Assembly: GCF_000711985.1 (NCBI RefSeq)
Contig: NZ_JONU01000007.1
Coordinates: 1,054,001 to 1,118,000 of the forward strand
DNA from: Rheinheimera texasensis DSM 17496
GTDB lineage: Bacteria; Pseudomonadota; Gammaproteobacteria; Enterobacterales; Alteromonadaceae
Reading direction: 5' to 3'
Length of the DNA stretch: 64,000 bases
Of this stretch, positions 27,007 to 34,672 are shown in pieces. Position 1 is the first letter of the stretch; each line of letters starts with the position of its first letter. Made by a program: the position numbers and the translations under genes. Under the pieces are notes generated by a model. That model worked only from the letters and a program-made list of their open reading frames with translations. It was not told the DNA's origin and ran no database searches.

Positions 27007-28731
27007 GTGCTATTCAGAATCTCTGCCCGGACCGGGCTCACGAGCCTGCTGCTGATTGGCGCAGGTCTAATCAATACTTTTGCTTTTGCACCTTATGACT
27101 GGCACACGCTGCCGTTGTTGACCCTGACCATTCTGGCGGTGGCACTGCGTCAAAGCCAAAGTCCGGCGCAGGCCGCCTGGCTGGCGTTTTGTTATGGCCT
27201 TGGCTGGTTTGGTCTTGGCGTCAGCTGGGTACACGTCAGTATCGCCACTTTCGGCGGGATGCCACTGATTGCCAGTCTCGGCATTATGGCGCTACTGGTC
27301 GCTTATCTTTCGCTGTTTCCGGCGCTGGCCGCTTATCTGGCAGCACGCCTTGCTAAAGGCCAACCCAGTTACTGGCCTTTACTGCTGGCTGTGTGCTGGA
27401 CCTTTGCCGAAAATCTGCGTTCCTGGCTGTTCACCGGCTTTCCATGGTTATCAGTGGGCTACAGTCAGACCGATGGCTGGCTCAGCAGTTACGCCCCACT
27501 GATTGGCGAAACCGGTATAACTTTTATCCTGGTATTCGCAGCCGGCAGCTTTGCTGCTTTTTTCCGCCTGTCACGCAAACGCAGTCGTTTGAATCCACCT
27601 GACAGTCCAAACAACCTGCTGCAGCGCAGCGAGCAGGCTCAACTCGCCGTCGTCGTGTTATCGCTGGCACTGGCGCCAGTGCTTAACGTATTAAAAGGCT
27701 GGCAGCCAACGGGCGCGCAGGCCAGTGTCGCGCTGGTGCAGGGGAACATCCGGCAGGAGCTGCGCTGGGCACCAGAGCAAGAACTGCCGACGATGAAAAA
27801 GTATATGCAGCTGACACGGCCACAGCTTGCCAATCGTCTGGTGATTTGGCCGGAAGCAGCTATCCCGCAGCTGGAACCGGATGCACAGGCGTATTTGTTT
27901 AATCTGGACATGCTGGCAGCGGAAAATCAAGCGGCCGTTATTAGCGGTATTCTTGATGTAAAACGCAATGGCGATGCCTACAATGGGATGATTGTGCTTG
28001 GCGATACCGGCGTGAAAGGCCAGATTTATCATTATGAAACCCGCAATCGCTATCAAAAACATCACCTGCTGCCGATTGGTGAGTTTGTGCCATTCGAGCG
28101 CTTCCTGCGTGATGTTGCACCATTTTTTGACTTACCCAACAGCTCCTTCGCCCGCGGCGAATGGTTACAACCTAATCTGCAGGCCAAGGGTTATCAGCTG
28201 CTGGCGGCTTTATGCTTTGAAATCGCTTTTCCGCGTCAAATCCGCGCCAATTTCAGCGCTGACACCAACTTATTACTGACCGTCAGTAACGACGCCTGGT
28301 TTGGTGATTCACACGGCCCCTGGCAACATCTGGAAATTGCCCGGATGCGCGCGCTGGAATTTGGCCGGCCGCTACTGCGCGCCACCAACAACGGCGTGAC
28401 TGCGGCGATTGACGCTGATGGCAAAGTACTGGGCCAGCTGCCGCAGTTTCAGGATGGCGTTTTAACGCTGGATGTGCCGTTAACGCAAGGTCGTACGCTG
28501 TATAGCGTGGTGGGCGACTGGCCGCTGTACCTCTTGTGCCTTGCCGCAGCAGCAATGCTGTTCTGGCGCAAGCGCCAACTGACTGTCAGTACAAGCAGCA
28601 ATGCACCGACGCAACCCGCTGCACCTGCAGAGACAGCGGATGTTTCGGTCAAAACGACTGATGCCACATTTACGGCAGATCAGCCGGAGGCAAATACAGC
28701 GCCAAAAGATCGTATCGAACCGCATTTCTAA
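27007..28731 (+). CDS. lnt: Apolipoprotein N-acyltransferase
   Basis: Inner-membrane enzyme that adds the third acyl chain to lipoproteins. About seven N-terminal hydrophobic helices precede a nitrilase-type domain with the catalytic Glu in WPEAAIP, Lys in RYQKHHLLPIGEFVPFE and Cys in ALCFEIAFP. At 574 residues it is about 60 longer than E. coli Lnt (512); the excess is a low-complexity Ala/Thr/Pro tail after the last helix. The start is GTG at 27007. It ends the ybeZ operon and is followed by a strong terminator. Confidence 0.96.
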   Translation: MLFRISARTGLTSLLLIGAGLINTFAFAPYDWHTLPLLTLTILAVALRQSQSPAQAAWLAFCYGLGWFGLGVSWVHVSIATFGGMPLIASLGIMALLVAYLSLFPALAAYLAARLAKGQPSYWPLLLAVCWTFAENLRSWLFTGFPWLSVGYSQTDGWLSSYAPLIGETGITFILVFAAGSFAAFFRLSRKRSRLNPPDSPNNLLQRSEQAQLAVVVLSLALAPVLNVLKGWQPTGAQASVALVQGNIRQELRWAPEQELPTMKKYMQLTRPQLANRLVIWPEAAIPQLEPDAQAYLFNLDMLAAENQAAVISGILDVKRNGDAYNGMIVLGDTGVKGQIYHYETRNRYQKHHLLPIGEFVPFERFLRDVAPFFDLPNSSFARGEWLQPNLQAKGYQLLAALCFEIAFPRQIRANFSADTNLLLTVSNDAWFGDSHGPWQHLEIARMRALEFGRPLLRATNNGVTAAIDADGKVLGQLPQFQDGVLTLDVPLTQGRTLYSVVGDWPLYLLCLAAAAMLFWRKRQLTVSTSSNAPTQPAAPAETADVSVKTTDATFTADQPEANTAPKDRIEPHF

Positions 28732-28755
28732 GTCGCGCCCTCAGCTCTCATCAAC

Positions 28756-28785
28756 GAAGCCGCTAAATTAGCGGCTTCTTGTTTT
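28756..28785 (+). terminator. Rho-independent terminator after lnt
   Basis: GAAGCCGCTAA and TTAGCGGCTTC form a perfect 11-bp inverted repeat around a single A, followed by TTGTTTTA. It lies 25 bp after the lnt stop. Confidence 0.88.
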
Positions 28786-28854
28786 ATTCAGCTTCCATCC
28801 AGTTTCAGCCAGTTAGTCTGCGGTCAAGTCAGTCGGACTTTTTCGGAGAATTTT

Positions 28855-29403
28855 ATGAGCAAGATGATGATGATTGGGTCTATGTTAGGCGCTGCCGCTA
28901 TTACCGCTTTAGGTGCAGTGGCCACCAATTACAACAGCCAAAAAGACAGTCAGCCGCAATGGGTTGAGATCGTCGGCAGCAAAGCCTTAACCGAAACCAG
29001 CACTGAACCGCAACAACAATGCACCACGAAAAAAATCGCCAAAACCGCCCCGGTTGAGGACCAGCACGAAATTGCCGGTACTGTGATTGGTGCTGTGGTG
29101 GGTGGCGTGCTCGGTAATCAGGTCGGCGGTGGTTCCGGCAAAAAACTGGCCACTGTCGCCGGTGCTGCAGCCGGCGGTTATGCCGGTAAACAAGTACAGG
29201 AAGACATGCAGCGTAAAGATGTGAGCTACGAGGAGCGGCAAGTCTGTAAAACGGTGCAAAAGACTGTGGAGAAAACTATCGGTTATGAAGTGCGTTACCT
29301 GCACGATGGTGAGCTGAAAACCACACAAGTGAGCCAAAAACCCACAGGCCGGATGTTATTACAGGATGGCAAGCTGATGGCGGTGGAACCCGCAAGTTCC
29401 TAA
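28855..29403 (+). CDS. Glycine-zipper 2TM-domain protein
   Basis: A 182-residue envelope protein. An N-terminal hydrophobic segment (MIGSMLGAAAITALGAVAT) is followed by a glycine zipper, EIAGTVIGAVVGGVLGNQVGG then LATVAGAAAGGYAGKQVQ (about 77-120), as in the Rickettsia 17-kDa antigen and SlyB/YmgG-like proteins. The remainder, with QVCKTVQKTVEKTIGYEVRY, is the usual C-terminal part. It probably sits in the outer membrane or periplasm; the precise role is unknown. TCGGAG precedes the ATG. Transcribed alone after the lnt terminator. Confidence 0.85.
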   Translation: MSKMMMIGSMLGAAAITALGAVATNYNSQKDSQPQWVEIVGSKALTETSTEPQQQCTTKKIAKTAPVEDQHEIAGTVIGAVVGGVLGNQVGGGSGKKLATVAGAAAGGYAGKQVQEDMQRKDVSYEERQVCKTVQKTVEKTIGYEVRYLHDGELKTTQVSQKPTGRMLLQDGKLMAVEPASS

Positions 29404-29443
29404 CAGTTTTTGCAGTTCCCGGCAGCGCTCTGGTCATCAACAG

Positions 29444-29713
29444 CTAGGGCGTGTTGACGTTTGGTGGTTGAGTTTTGTTCGAGTTGGTGGCGTTTGGGGC
29501 GCGAAACGAGGCGCGTGGCATAGTGATTCTATGTGAGCAACGAGTGACAAAGCCCAAAGCGCCGCCAAACGAACCCGCAGGGCAGCGTTTGGCAGCTCTT
29601 TCTGCTGCGTTAGTGCTCGTTTGTGTAGAATTACTACACGGCTCTCGCACTGCCTTGCATAAAAAGCTGCCAAACTGCTGCAAAAACAAACACCAAACAT
29701 CAACACGCCCTAG
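29444..29713. mobile_element. MITE-like element with 23-bp terminal inverted repeats
   Basis: A 270-bp stretch with no credible gene, in the only gap over 300 bp (29404-29755). CTAGGGCGTGTTGACGTTTG and three further bases at 29444-29466 recur inverted at 29691-29713 with one mismatch. CTAG at both tips may be a 4-bp target duplication or part of the repeat. Inside are further hairpins: CATAG/CTATG near 29519-29533, GTGTAG/CTACAC near 29622-29638, and an 11-bp perfect pair GTTTGGCAGCT (29587-29597) / AGCTGCCAAAC (29665-29675). No transposase frame is present, so it would be non-autonomous. It ends 42 bp before the halogenase gene. Confidence 0.72.
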
Positions 29714-29755
29714 TTGGCTGACTCCATTTTTGCGAGGCAAAGCAGGAAGTACCCG

Positions 29756-31348
29756 ATGCAATCTCAGCACAACAACAATAACACTGCAGAGCAACCTATT
29801 CAGACCGTGGTGATTGTCGGTGGTGGCAATGCCGGTTGGCTGACCGCCGGACGCATTGCGGCTAAACATAACTGTCAGGCCGGAGCGCTCCGCGTCGTGC
29901 TGATCGAATCCCCCGGTGTGCCGCCGATTGGCGTTGGCGAAGGCACCTGGCCAACGATGCGCAGCACTTTACTGGCGCTTGGCATCAGTGAAACCGAATT
30001 TATCCGCGAATGTGACGCCACTTTTAAACAAGGCGCTAAGTTTGCCCGTTGGGTCAACGGCGCGACCGACGATTTTTATTACCATCCGCTGGTGCTGCCG
30101 CAGGGCTTTGGCAAAGCGGATATGGCGGCGTATTGGCTACACGGCAAAACCGCGGCCGATCTAGCCGGCCCGCTCAGTTCCTTTTCCAACGATTTATGTT
30201 ATCAGGAAGCCATTTGTGAGCAGGGGCTGGCACCGAAGACCATCCGGCACGCTGAATATGCGGCGGTTGCCAATTACGCCTATCACCTGGATTCCGGCAA
30301 GTTTGGCCTGTTTTTGCAGCGCCACTGCATCGAAAAACTCGGTGTGGAACATATTCAGGATGACGTCATTGCCGTGCAAAGCGCTGCCAATGGCGATATT
30401 GCCGCTGTGCAAACGCAAAACCATGGCCTGATCGCCGGTGATTTGTTTGTCGATTGCACCGGCTTTAAATCACTGCTGCTCGGTGAGCATTATCAGGTGC
30501 CGTTTAAGCGCTGCGACGACGTGTTGTTTATCGATACGGCGCTTGCGGTACAGGTGCCTTATCAAAACCCCGATGCGCCTATTGCCTCCCATACCATTTC
30601 GACCGCACAGGATTGTGGCTGGATTTGGGATATTGGCCTGCAACACCGCCGTGGGGTTGGTTATGTCTATGCCAGCCGCTATTGCACGGAACAACAGGCG
30701 CGCGACACTTTAGCGGCCTATGTCGGGCCGAAAATCGCTGACCTTGCGGTGCGCAAGATCCCGATTGTCAGTGGCCATCGCCAGCACTTCTGGCAAAACA
30801 ACTGTGTCGCGGTGGGCTTGTCAGCCGGTTTCCTCGAACCTTTGGAAGCCTCAGCGCTGGTGCTGGTGGAAATGTCCGCGCAGATGATTGCCGAACAATT
30901 GCCGGCCACCCGTGGCGTGATGGATATAGTCGCGCGGCGTTTTAATCAAACCTTTTTATACCGCTGGGACAAAATCATCGATTTTCTGAAGCTGCATTAC
31001 ATTCTGAGCCAACGCGATGACAGCGCGTTCTGGCGCGACAACCGCGACCCGGCGACGATTCCGCAAAGCCTGCAGGACCTGATGCAGCTGTGGGCGCACC
31101 GTGCACCGGGCGATTTGGATTTCACCAGCAATAATGAGGTGTTCCCGGCGGCCAGCTATCAGTATGTGCTGTACGGCATGGGTTTTCGCAGCGACACCAC
31201 CAGGTTGCAGCATCAGCTGAATAATTGGGATTTCGCCAAGGCTCAGTTGCAGCAAAACCGCAAAATGATCGATCAGGCGCTGACGTCACTGCCGACGCAC
31301 CGCGAGCTTATCAACAAAATTCGTCAGTATGGTTTTCAGACCATCTGA
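29756..31348 (+). CDS. FAD-dependent tryptophan-halogenase-family protein
   Basis: A 530-residue flavin-dependent halogenase-like enzyme. The Rossmann motif VVIVGGGNAGWLTA is near the start, followed by GVGEGTWPTMRSTL, the ATFKQGAKFARW segment that holds the lysine used to relay hypohalous acid, VDCTGFKSLL, and GWIWDIG, which replaces the usual WxWxIP with a glycine. GLSAGFLEPLEASAL is the conserved flavin-side loop. This subfamily is typical of TonB-receptor-linked loci and its substrate is generally unknown. AGGA precedes the ATG at 29756. SapC and DUF6445 genes follow closely on the same strand. Confidence 0.9.
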   Translation: MQSQHNNNNTAEQPIQTVVIVGGGNAGWLTAGRIAAKHNCQAGALRVVLIESPGVPPIGVGEGTWPTMRSTLLALGISETEFIRECDATFKQGAKFARWVNGATDDFYYHPLVLPQGFGKADMAAYWLHGKTAADLAGPLSSFSNDLCYQEAICEQGLAPKTIRHAEYAAVANYAYHLDSGKFGLFLQRHCIEKLGVEHIQDDVIAVQSAANGDIAAVQTQNHGLIAGDLFVDCTGFKSLLLGEHYQVPFKRCDDVLFIDTALAVQVPYQNPDAPIASHTISTAQDCGWIWDIGLQHRRGVGYVYASRYCTEQQARDTLAAYVGPKIADLAVRKIPIVSGHRQHFWQNNCVAVGLSAGFLEPLEASALVLVEMSAQMIAEQLPATRGVMDIVARRFNQTFLYRWDKIIDFLKLHYILSQRDDSAFWRDNRDPATIPQSLQDLMQLWAHRAPGDLDFTSNNEVFPAASYQYVLYGMGFRSDTTRLQHQLNNWDFAKAQLQQNRKMIDQALTSLPTHRELINKIRQYGFQTI

Positions 31349-31366
31349 GCAGCAGGAAGGCAAATC

Positions 31367-32095
31367 ATGGCTCATTTAGTTGCAGTAGAACCGGCCCGGC
31401 ATCAGCATTTGTATGTGGTGCCGGAGCAGATTGAAACCCATGCCGCCGGGCAAAACCTTATTCCGGTAGTGCCAGCCGAGCTGACCCATGTGGCGACACA
31501 GCTGCCGTTGGTGCTGGCGAAAAATGGCCAGACCGGCCAGTTCGTACTTGCAGCGCTGACGGGGTTTGCGCCAAATGAAAACTTAATGGTGCAGCAGGGC
31601 CAATGGCAGGGGATGTATCTGCCACTACAAATCCAGCGCCAGCCATTTTTTGTCGGCAAAGCAGCGCCGGAAGCCAACGATTATGTGGTCTGTATTGATT
31701 TGGATAGTCCGGCCACCGGTCAAACCCAGCCAGTACCGGCCGGCGCTGAGCCGCTGTTTTTAGCCGATGGCAGCGAAACGGACTTCTACCGGCAGGCCAA
31801 ACAGCGGCTGGTGCAGCTGCTGCAGGGCGAACAGCAACGCGATGCGCTGATTGAAGCGCTGCTGCAATGCCAGCTGTTGCAGCCGATGTCACTCGACATC
31901 ACTTTTGCCGATCAAAGTACCACCCGACTAAACGGCCTCTACACCATCGATGCCGACAAGCTGGCGGCCCTGGCGCCAGAGCAGGTGGTGCACCTGCATC
32001 AACAGGGGCATTTGGCGGCGATCTACGCCATTCTCGGATCGGCCGCACAAATCTACGGCCTGATCGCGCGTAAAAATCAGCAGTTAGTCGGCTAA
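31367..32095 (+). CDS. SapC-family protein
   Basis: A 242-residue protein of the SapC family (Pfam PF07277). The name comes from a Campylobacter S-layer locus, but members in this setting are cytoplasmic proteins of unknown role beside tryptophan-halogenase-like genes. Visible pattern: LIPVVPAELTHVATQLPLVLA, FVLAALTGFAPNENLMV, WQGMYLPLQIQRQPFFVG and LNGLYTIDADKLAAL. GCAGGAAGG lies upstream of the ATG. It sits 18 bp after the halogenase and 4 bp before the DUF6445 gene, so the three form an operon. Confidence 0.9.
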   Translation: MAHLVAVEPARHQHLYVVPEQIETHAAGQNLIPVVPAELTHVATQLPLVLAKNGQTGQFVLAALTGFAPNENLMVQQGQWQGMYLPLQIQRQPFFVGKAAPEANDYVVCIDLDSPATGQTQPVPAGAEPLFLADGSETDFYRQAKQRLVQLLQGEQQRDALIEALLQCQLLQPMSLDITFADQSTTRLNGLYTIDADKLAALAPEQVVHLHQQGHLAAIYAILGSAAQIYGLIARKNQQLVG

Positions 32096-32099
32096 ACCG

Positions 32100-32804
32100 A
32101 TGCAGAGCGCAGCTCCTGTAGTGCCCAAACCAGCGGTGGTATGTCAGCTGATTGGCACCGAGCAGACGCCGTTATTGGTGATTGATCAGCTGTTTCCCGC
32201 GTCGGATTGGTTATGGCAACAAGCACAGCACGGCGTTTATCAGGCCGACCCGGCCAATTTTTATCCGGGTGTGCGGGCGCCGACGCCACAGTCATATCAG
32301 GACGCGCTGCAAAACCTGTTGCCCCTGCTACAACAAGTGTACGCACCACAGGCGCAGCAAGTCCGGGTGCTCAGTTCGGCGTTTTCGCTGGCCTGTACGC
32401 CACCGGAGCAGCTAAAACCTATTCAGATGCTGCCGCATTTTGATACGGTGGAGCCGCTGCAACTGGCGATGGTGCATTATTTGTGTGATGCCCGGCAGGG
32501 TGGTACGGCATTTTATCGCCATCGTTATACCGGTTTTGAACGGATCAGCGCGCAGCGTCTGCAAAGTTATGGCCCGGTGTTAAAACAACAAGCGATGGCT
32601 GCCCGGCTGCATGAAGCGCCGGGGTATATGCAAGGCAGTACGGCGCTGTTTCAGCAAATTGCCCAGGTCGATGCCCGTTTTAACCGGGCGGTAATTTACC
32701 CGGGTAATTTGTTGCATTCGGGGGAGATCAGGCAAATCACGGCGCAAGCGGCAGATCCGGCGCAGGGCCGGCTGACCATCAGTAGTTTTTTGCAATTATT
32801 TTAA
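32100..32804 (+). CDS. DUF6445-family protein (2-oxoglutarate/Fe(II)-oxygenase-like)
   Basis: A 234-residue protein I assign to DUF6445. The pattern MLPHFDTVEPLQLAMVHYL gives an H-x-D pair, LLHSGEI a later His and GRLTISSFL an Arg. These are the positions of the metal and 2-oxoglutarate ligands in prolyl-hydroxylase-type oxygenases, so an oxygenase role is likely but unproved. It follows sapC by 4 bp and closes the halogenase operon. The next gene, an ECF sigma factor, begins 133 bp downstream. Confidence 0.78.
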   Translation: MQSAAPVVPKPAVVCQLIGTEQTPLLVIDQLFPASDWLWQQAQHGVYQADPANFYPGVRAPTPQSYQDALQNLLPLLQQVYAPQAQQVRVLSSAFSLACTPPEQLKPIQMLPHFDTVEPLQLAMVHYLCDARQGGTAFYRHRYTGFERISAQRLQSYGPVLKQQAMAARLHEAPGYMQGSTALFQQIAQVDARFNRAVIYPGNLLHSGEIRQITAQAADPAQGRLTISSFLQLF

Positions 32805-32937
32805 AAATATTTACGCTGGCACTGGCGGATTTTCCCCGGCTGTTTCGTCTGTCTTTACAGCGCAGATTCGTTGCAAAGAACAACAACTGTGAAGTCTTGG
32901 CCTGACTACCAATAAAAAAGCAAAAAAACGGGGAAAA

Positions 32938-33513
32938 ATGTCAAACGATTCATTGTTTTATAAAATCTATCTGGCATCGCGGCGTGGCATTTACCGCGCG
33001 GTGTCGAGGATAGTGCCGCCGCACGAAATCGAAGATATCGTGCAGGAAACTTATGTGCGGATTTGCCAGATTGAAGATAAGACGCAAATCAGCTCGCCGA
33101 AATCTTTTATGTTTACCGTTGCGCGCAATCTGGCGCTGGATTATCACAAACAGGCCAATGTGCGCCATGTGGACCATGTAGAAGACGCTGAACTGTTGGA
33201 CCAGCTATTATCTGACAACTGCCGGGACGAAGTGTATGACCAGGTGTTGTCGGGTAGCGAGTTTGGCCATTTTTGTGAAGCGGTACGGCAGTTGCCACTG
33301 CAATGCCGCAAAGTATTTGTATTGAAAAAGGTTTATGGTTATTCGCAGCGTGAAATTGCGGCGAATTTGCGCATCAGCGAAAGCACAGTAGAAAAACATA
33401 TCGCCACCGGCTTAAAAAGTTGCACGCTGTTTATGCGTAAAGCAACAGGTGGTGAAACCGGACAGGGCCAGCAACTCGCGAAGCGACAATCAAGAGGAGG
33501 ATCCTATGAGTAA
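32938..33513 (+). CDS. ECF-type RNA polymerase sigma factor (FecI-like)
   Basis: A 191-residue extracytoplasmic-function sigma factor. Region 2 has EIEDIVQETYVRICQIEDK and SPKSFMFTVARNLALDYHK; region 4 has LPLQCRKVFVLKKVYGYSQREIAANLRISESTVEKHIA, a helix-turn-helix that reads the -35 element. It overlaps the fecR-type gene by eight bases, so sigma and anti-sigma are co-expressed. By analogy with FecI, a TonB-dependent receptor would send the signal, but none lies in this window. GGGGAAAA precedes the ATG. Confidence 0.93.
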   Translation: MSNDSLFYKIYLASRRGIYRAVSRIVPPHEIEDIVQETYVRICQIEDKTQISSPKSFMFTVARNLALDYHKQANVRHVDHVEDAELLDQLLSDNCRDEVYDQVLSGSEFGHFCEAVRQLPLQCRKVFVLKKVYGYSQREIAANLRISESTVEKHIATGLKSCTLFMRKATGGETGQGQQLAKRQSRGGSYE

Positions 33514-34594
33514 TATTCACCAGATCCATCTGCAGTCGAAACGCCGGCAATCATTGCTGGAAGCGCAGCGTCTGGAGCAGGCCTGTGAGTGGATCGCCCG
33601 GCTGGACCGGGAACTGCAAGATGAAGAAAAACTGGCGCTGCAGCAATGGCTGGCGGCGTCAGCGCTGAATCAGCAAGAGTTATTAGCAGTCGCCAAACTG
33701 TGGGACAAAATGGACGCGCTCAGCCGGTTGTCGGCATTGTTCCCGGCGGTGGAGCCGAAGATCAGTCAGCAGCGCCGGCCACTGAGTGGTTTGGCAATGG
33801 CCGCGTCTGCAGCGGCCCTGCTGCTACTTGGCGCGCTGTTCTATCGTGGTGACCTGAGCCCGCTGAATACGACGCCAGCTTCTGCGGTAGTGGCGATGCA
33901 AGCGACTTATCAAACCCGTATCGGTGAAAACAATACCATCGAGCTGCCGGATAAAAGCAAACTGGTGCTGAATACTAATAGCTTTGTGGTGGTGCGTTAT
34001 ACCGCTGGCGCCCGCGTGATTGAGCTGCAGCGCGGAGAGATCAATATCGACGTGGCACATGATACCTCCAGGCCGCTCAGCGTGATTGCCGGTGGCAAAA
34101 TCATTCAGGCGGTGGGTACGGCTTTTAACGTCGATCTGCGCCAGGACCATGTCGAACTGATTGTCACCGACGGCAAAGTGCTGGTCGGCAGCAATAGTGA
34201 TAAAGAGCTGCCGACAGCACAGACGCTGGCCAAGCGTCTACCGCAATCGTCGTTGGCGATCTCCAAAGGCGAACGGGTTGATCTGGACCCTCGTGGCAAA
34301 ACTCGCGAACAGGTGCAGAAAATCGATGCGGTGGAACTTGCTGCAAGCCTGTCTTGGCGCTCCGGTAACCTGATTTTCCGTGGCGAAAATTTACAGGATG
34401 CGCTGGCTGAGATCAGTCGTTACACCGATATTCAGTTTGAACTGGCCGATGATGCGAAACTGAAAAAAATCCATGTCGCCGGTATGTTCAAAACCGGAGA
34501 TGTCGACGGCTTGCTGGAGATCTTCCGCAGCAATTTTAATATCAGTCATGAACGCCTGAGTGGCGACAAAATTCTGCTGAAATACGCGGGTTAA
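33506..34594 (+). CDS. FecR-family anti-sigma/signal transducer
   Basis: A 362-residue single-pass inner-membrane regulator. The N-terminal DUF4880 segment (EQACEWIARLDRELQDEEKLALQQWL) would hold the sigma factor. A membrane helix follows at about 95-112 (LAMAASAAALLLLGALFY), then the periplasmic FecR domain (LVLNTNSFVVVRY, IELQRGEINIDVAHD, VGTAFNVDLRQDHVELIVTDGKV) and a C-terminal secretin/STN-like DUF4974 part (DIQFELADDA). The ATG at 33506 has GAGGAGG upstream and overlaps the end of the sigma gene. Confidence 0.93.
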   Translation: MSNIHQIHLQSKRRQSLLEAQRLEQACEWIARLDRELQDEEKLALQQWLAASALNQQELLAVAKLWDKMDALSRLSALFPAVEPKISQQRRPLSGLAMAASAAALLLLGALFYRGDLSPLNTTPASAVVAMQATYQTRIGENNTIELPDKSKLVLNTNSFVVVRYTAGARVIELQRGEINIDVAHDTSRPLSVIAGGKIIQAVGTAFNVDLRQDHVELIVTDGKVLVGSNSDKELPTAQTLAKRLPQSSLAISKGERVDLDPRGKTREQVQKIDAVELAASLSWRSGNLIFRGENLQDALAEISRYTDIQFELADDAKLKKIHVAGMFKTGDVDGLLEIFRSNFNISHERLSGDKILLKYAG

Positions 34595-34601
34595 CCGTCA
34601 G

Positions 34602-34629
34602 GGCCGGACCGGTATCAAGCGGTCCGGCC
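34602..34629. other. 10-bp stem-loop between fecR and the sugar porter
   Basis: GGCCGGACCG and CGGTCCGGCC are perfect complements around GTATCAAG, seven bases after the fecR stop. No T-run follows. It may be an attenuating or mRNA-protecting hairpin separating sigma/anti-sigma from the transporter. Confidence 0.45.
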
Positions 34630-34672
34630 ATTGATATTCAGTAGCCAGGTTCCAATACGAGGAAAATATCCG

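Noticed and set aside
28779-28967. 62-codon frame between lnt and the glycine-zipper gene
   Set aside because: It starts inside the lnt terminator, and overlaps the real gene in another frame.
29475-29813. 112-codon frame inside the MITE-like element
   Set aside because: No ribosome-binding site, no transposase features, and it crosses the end of the element into the halogenase gene in a different frame.
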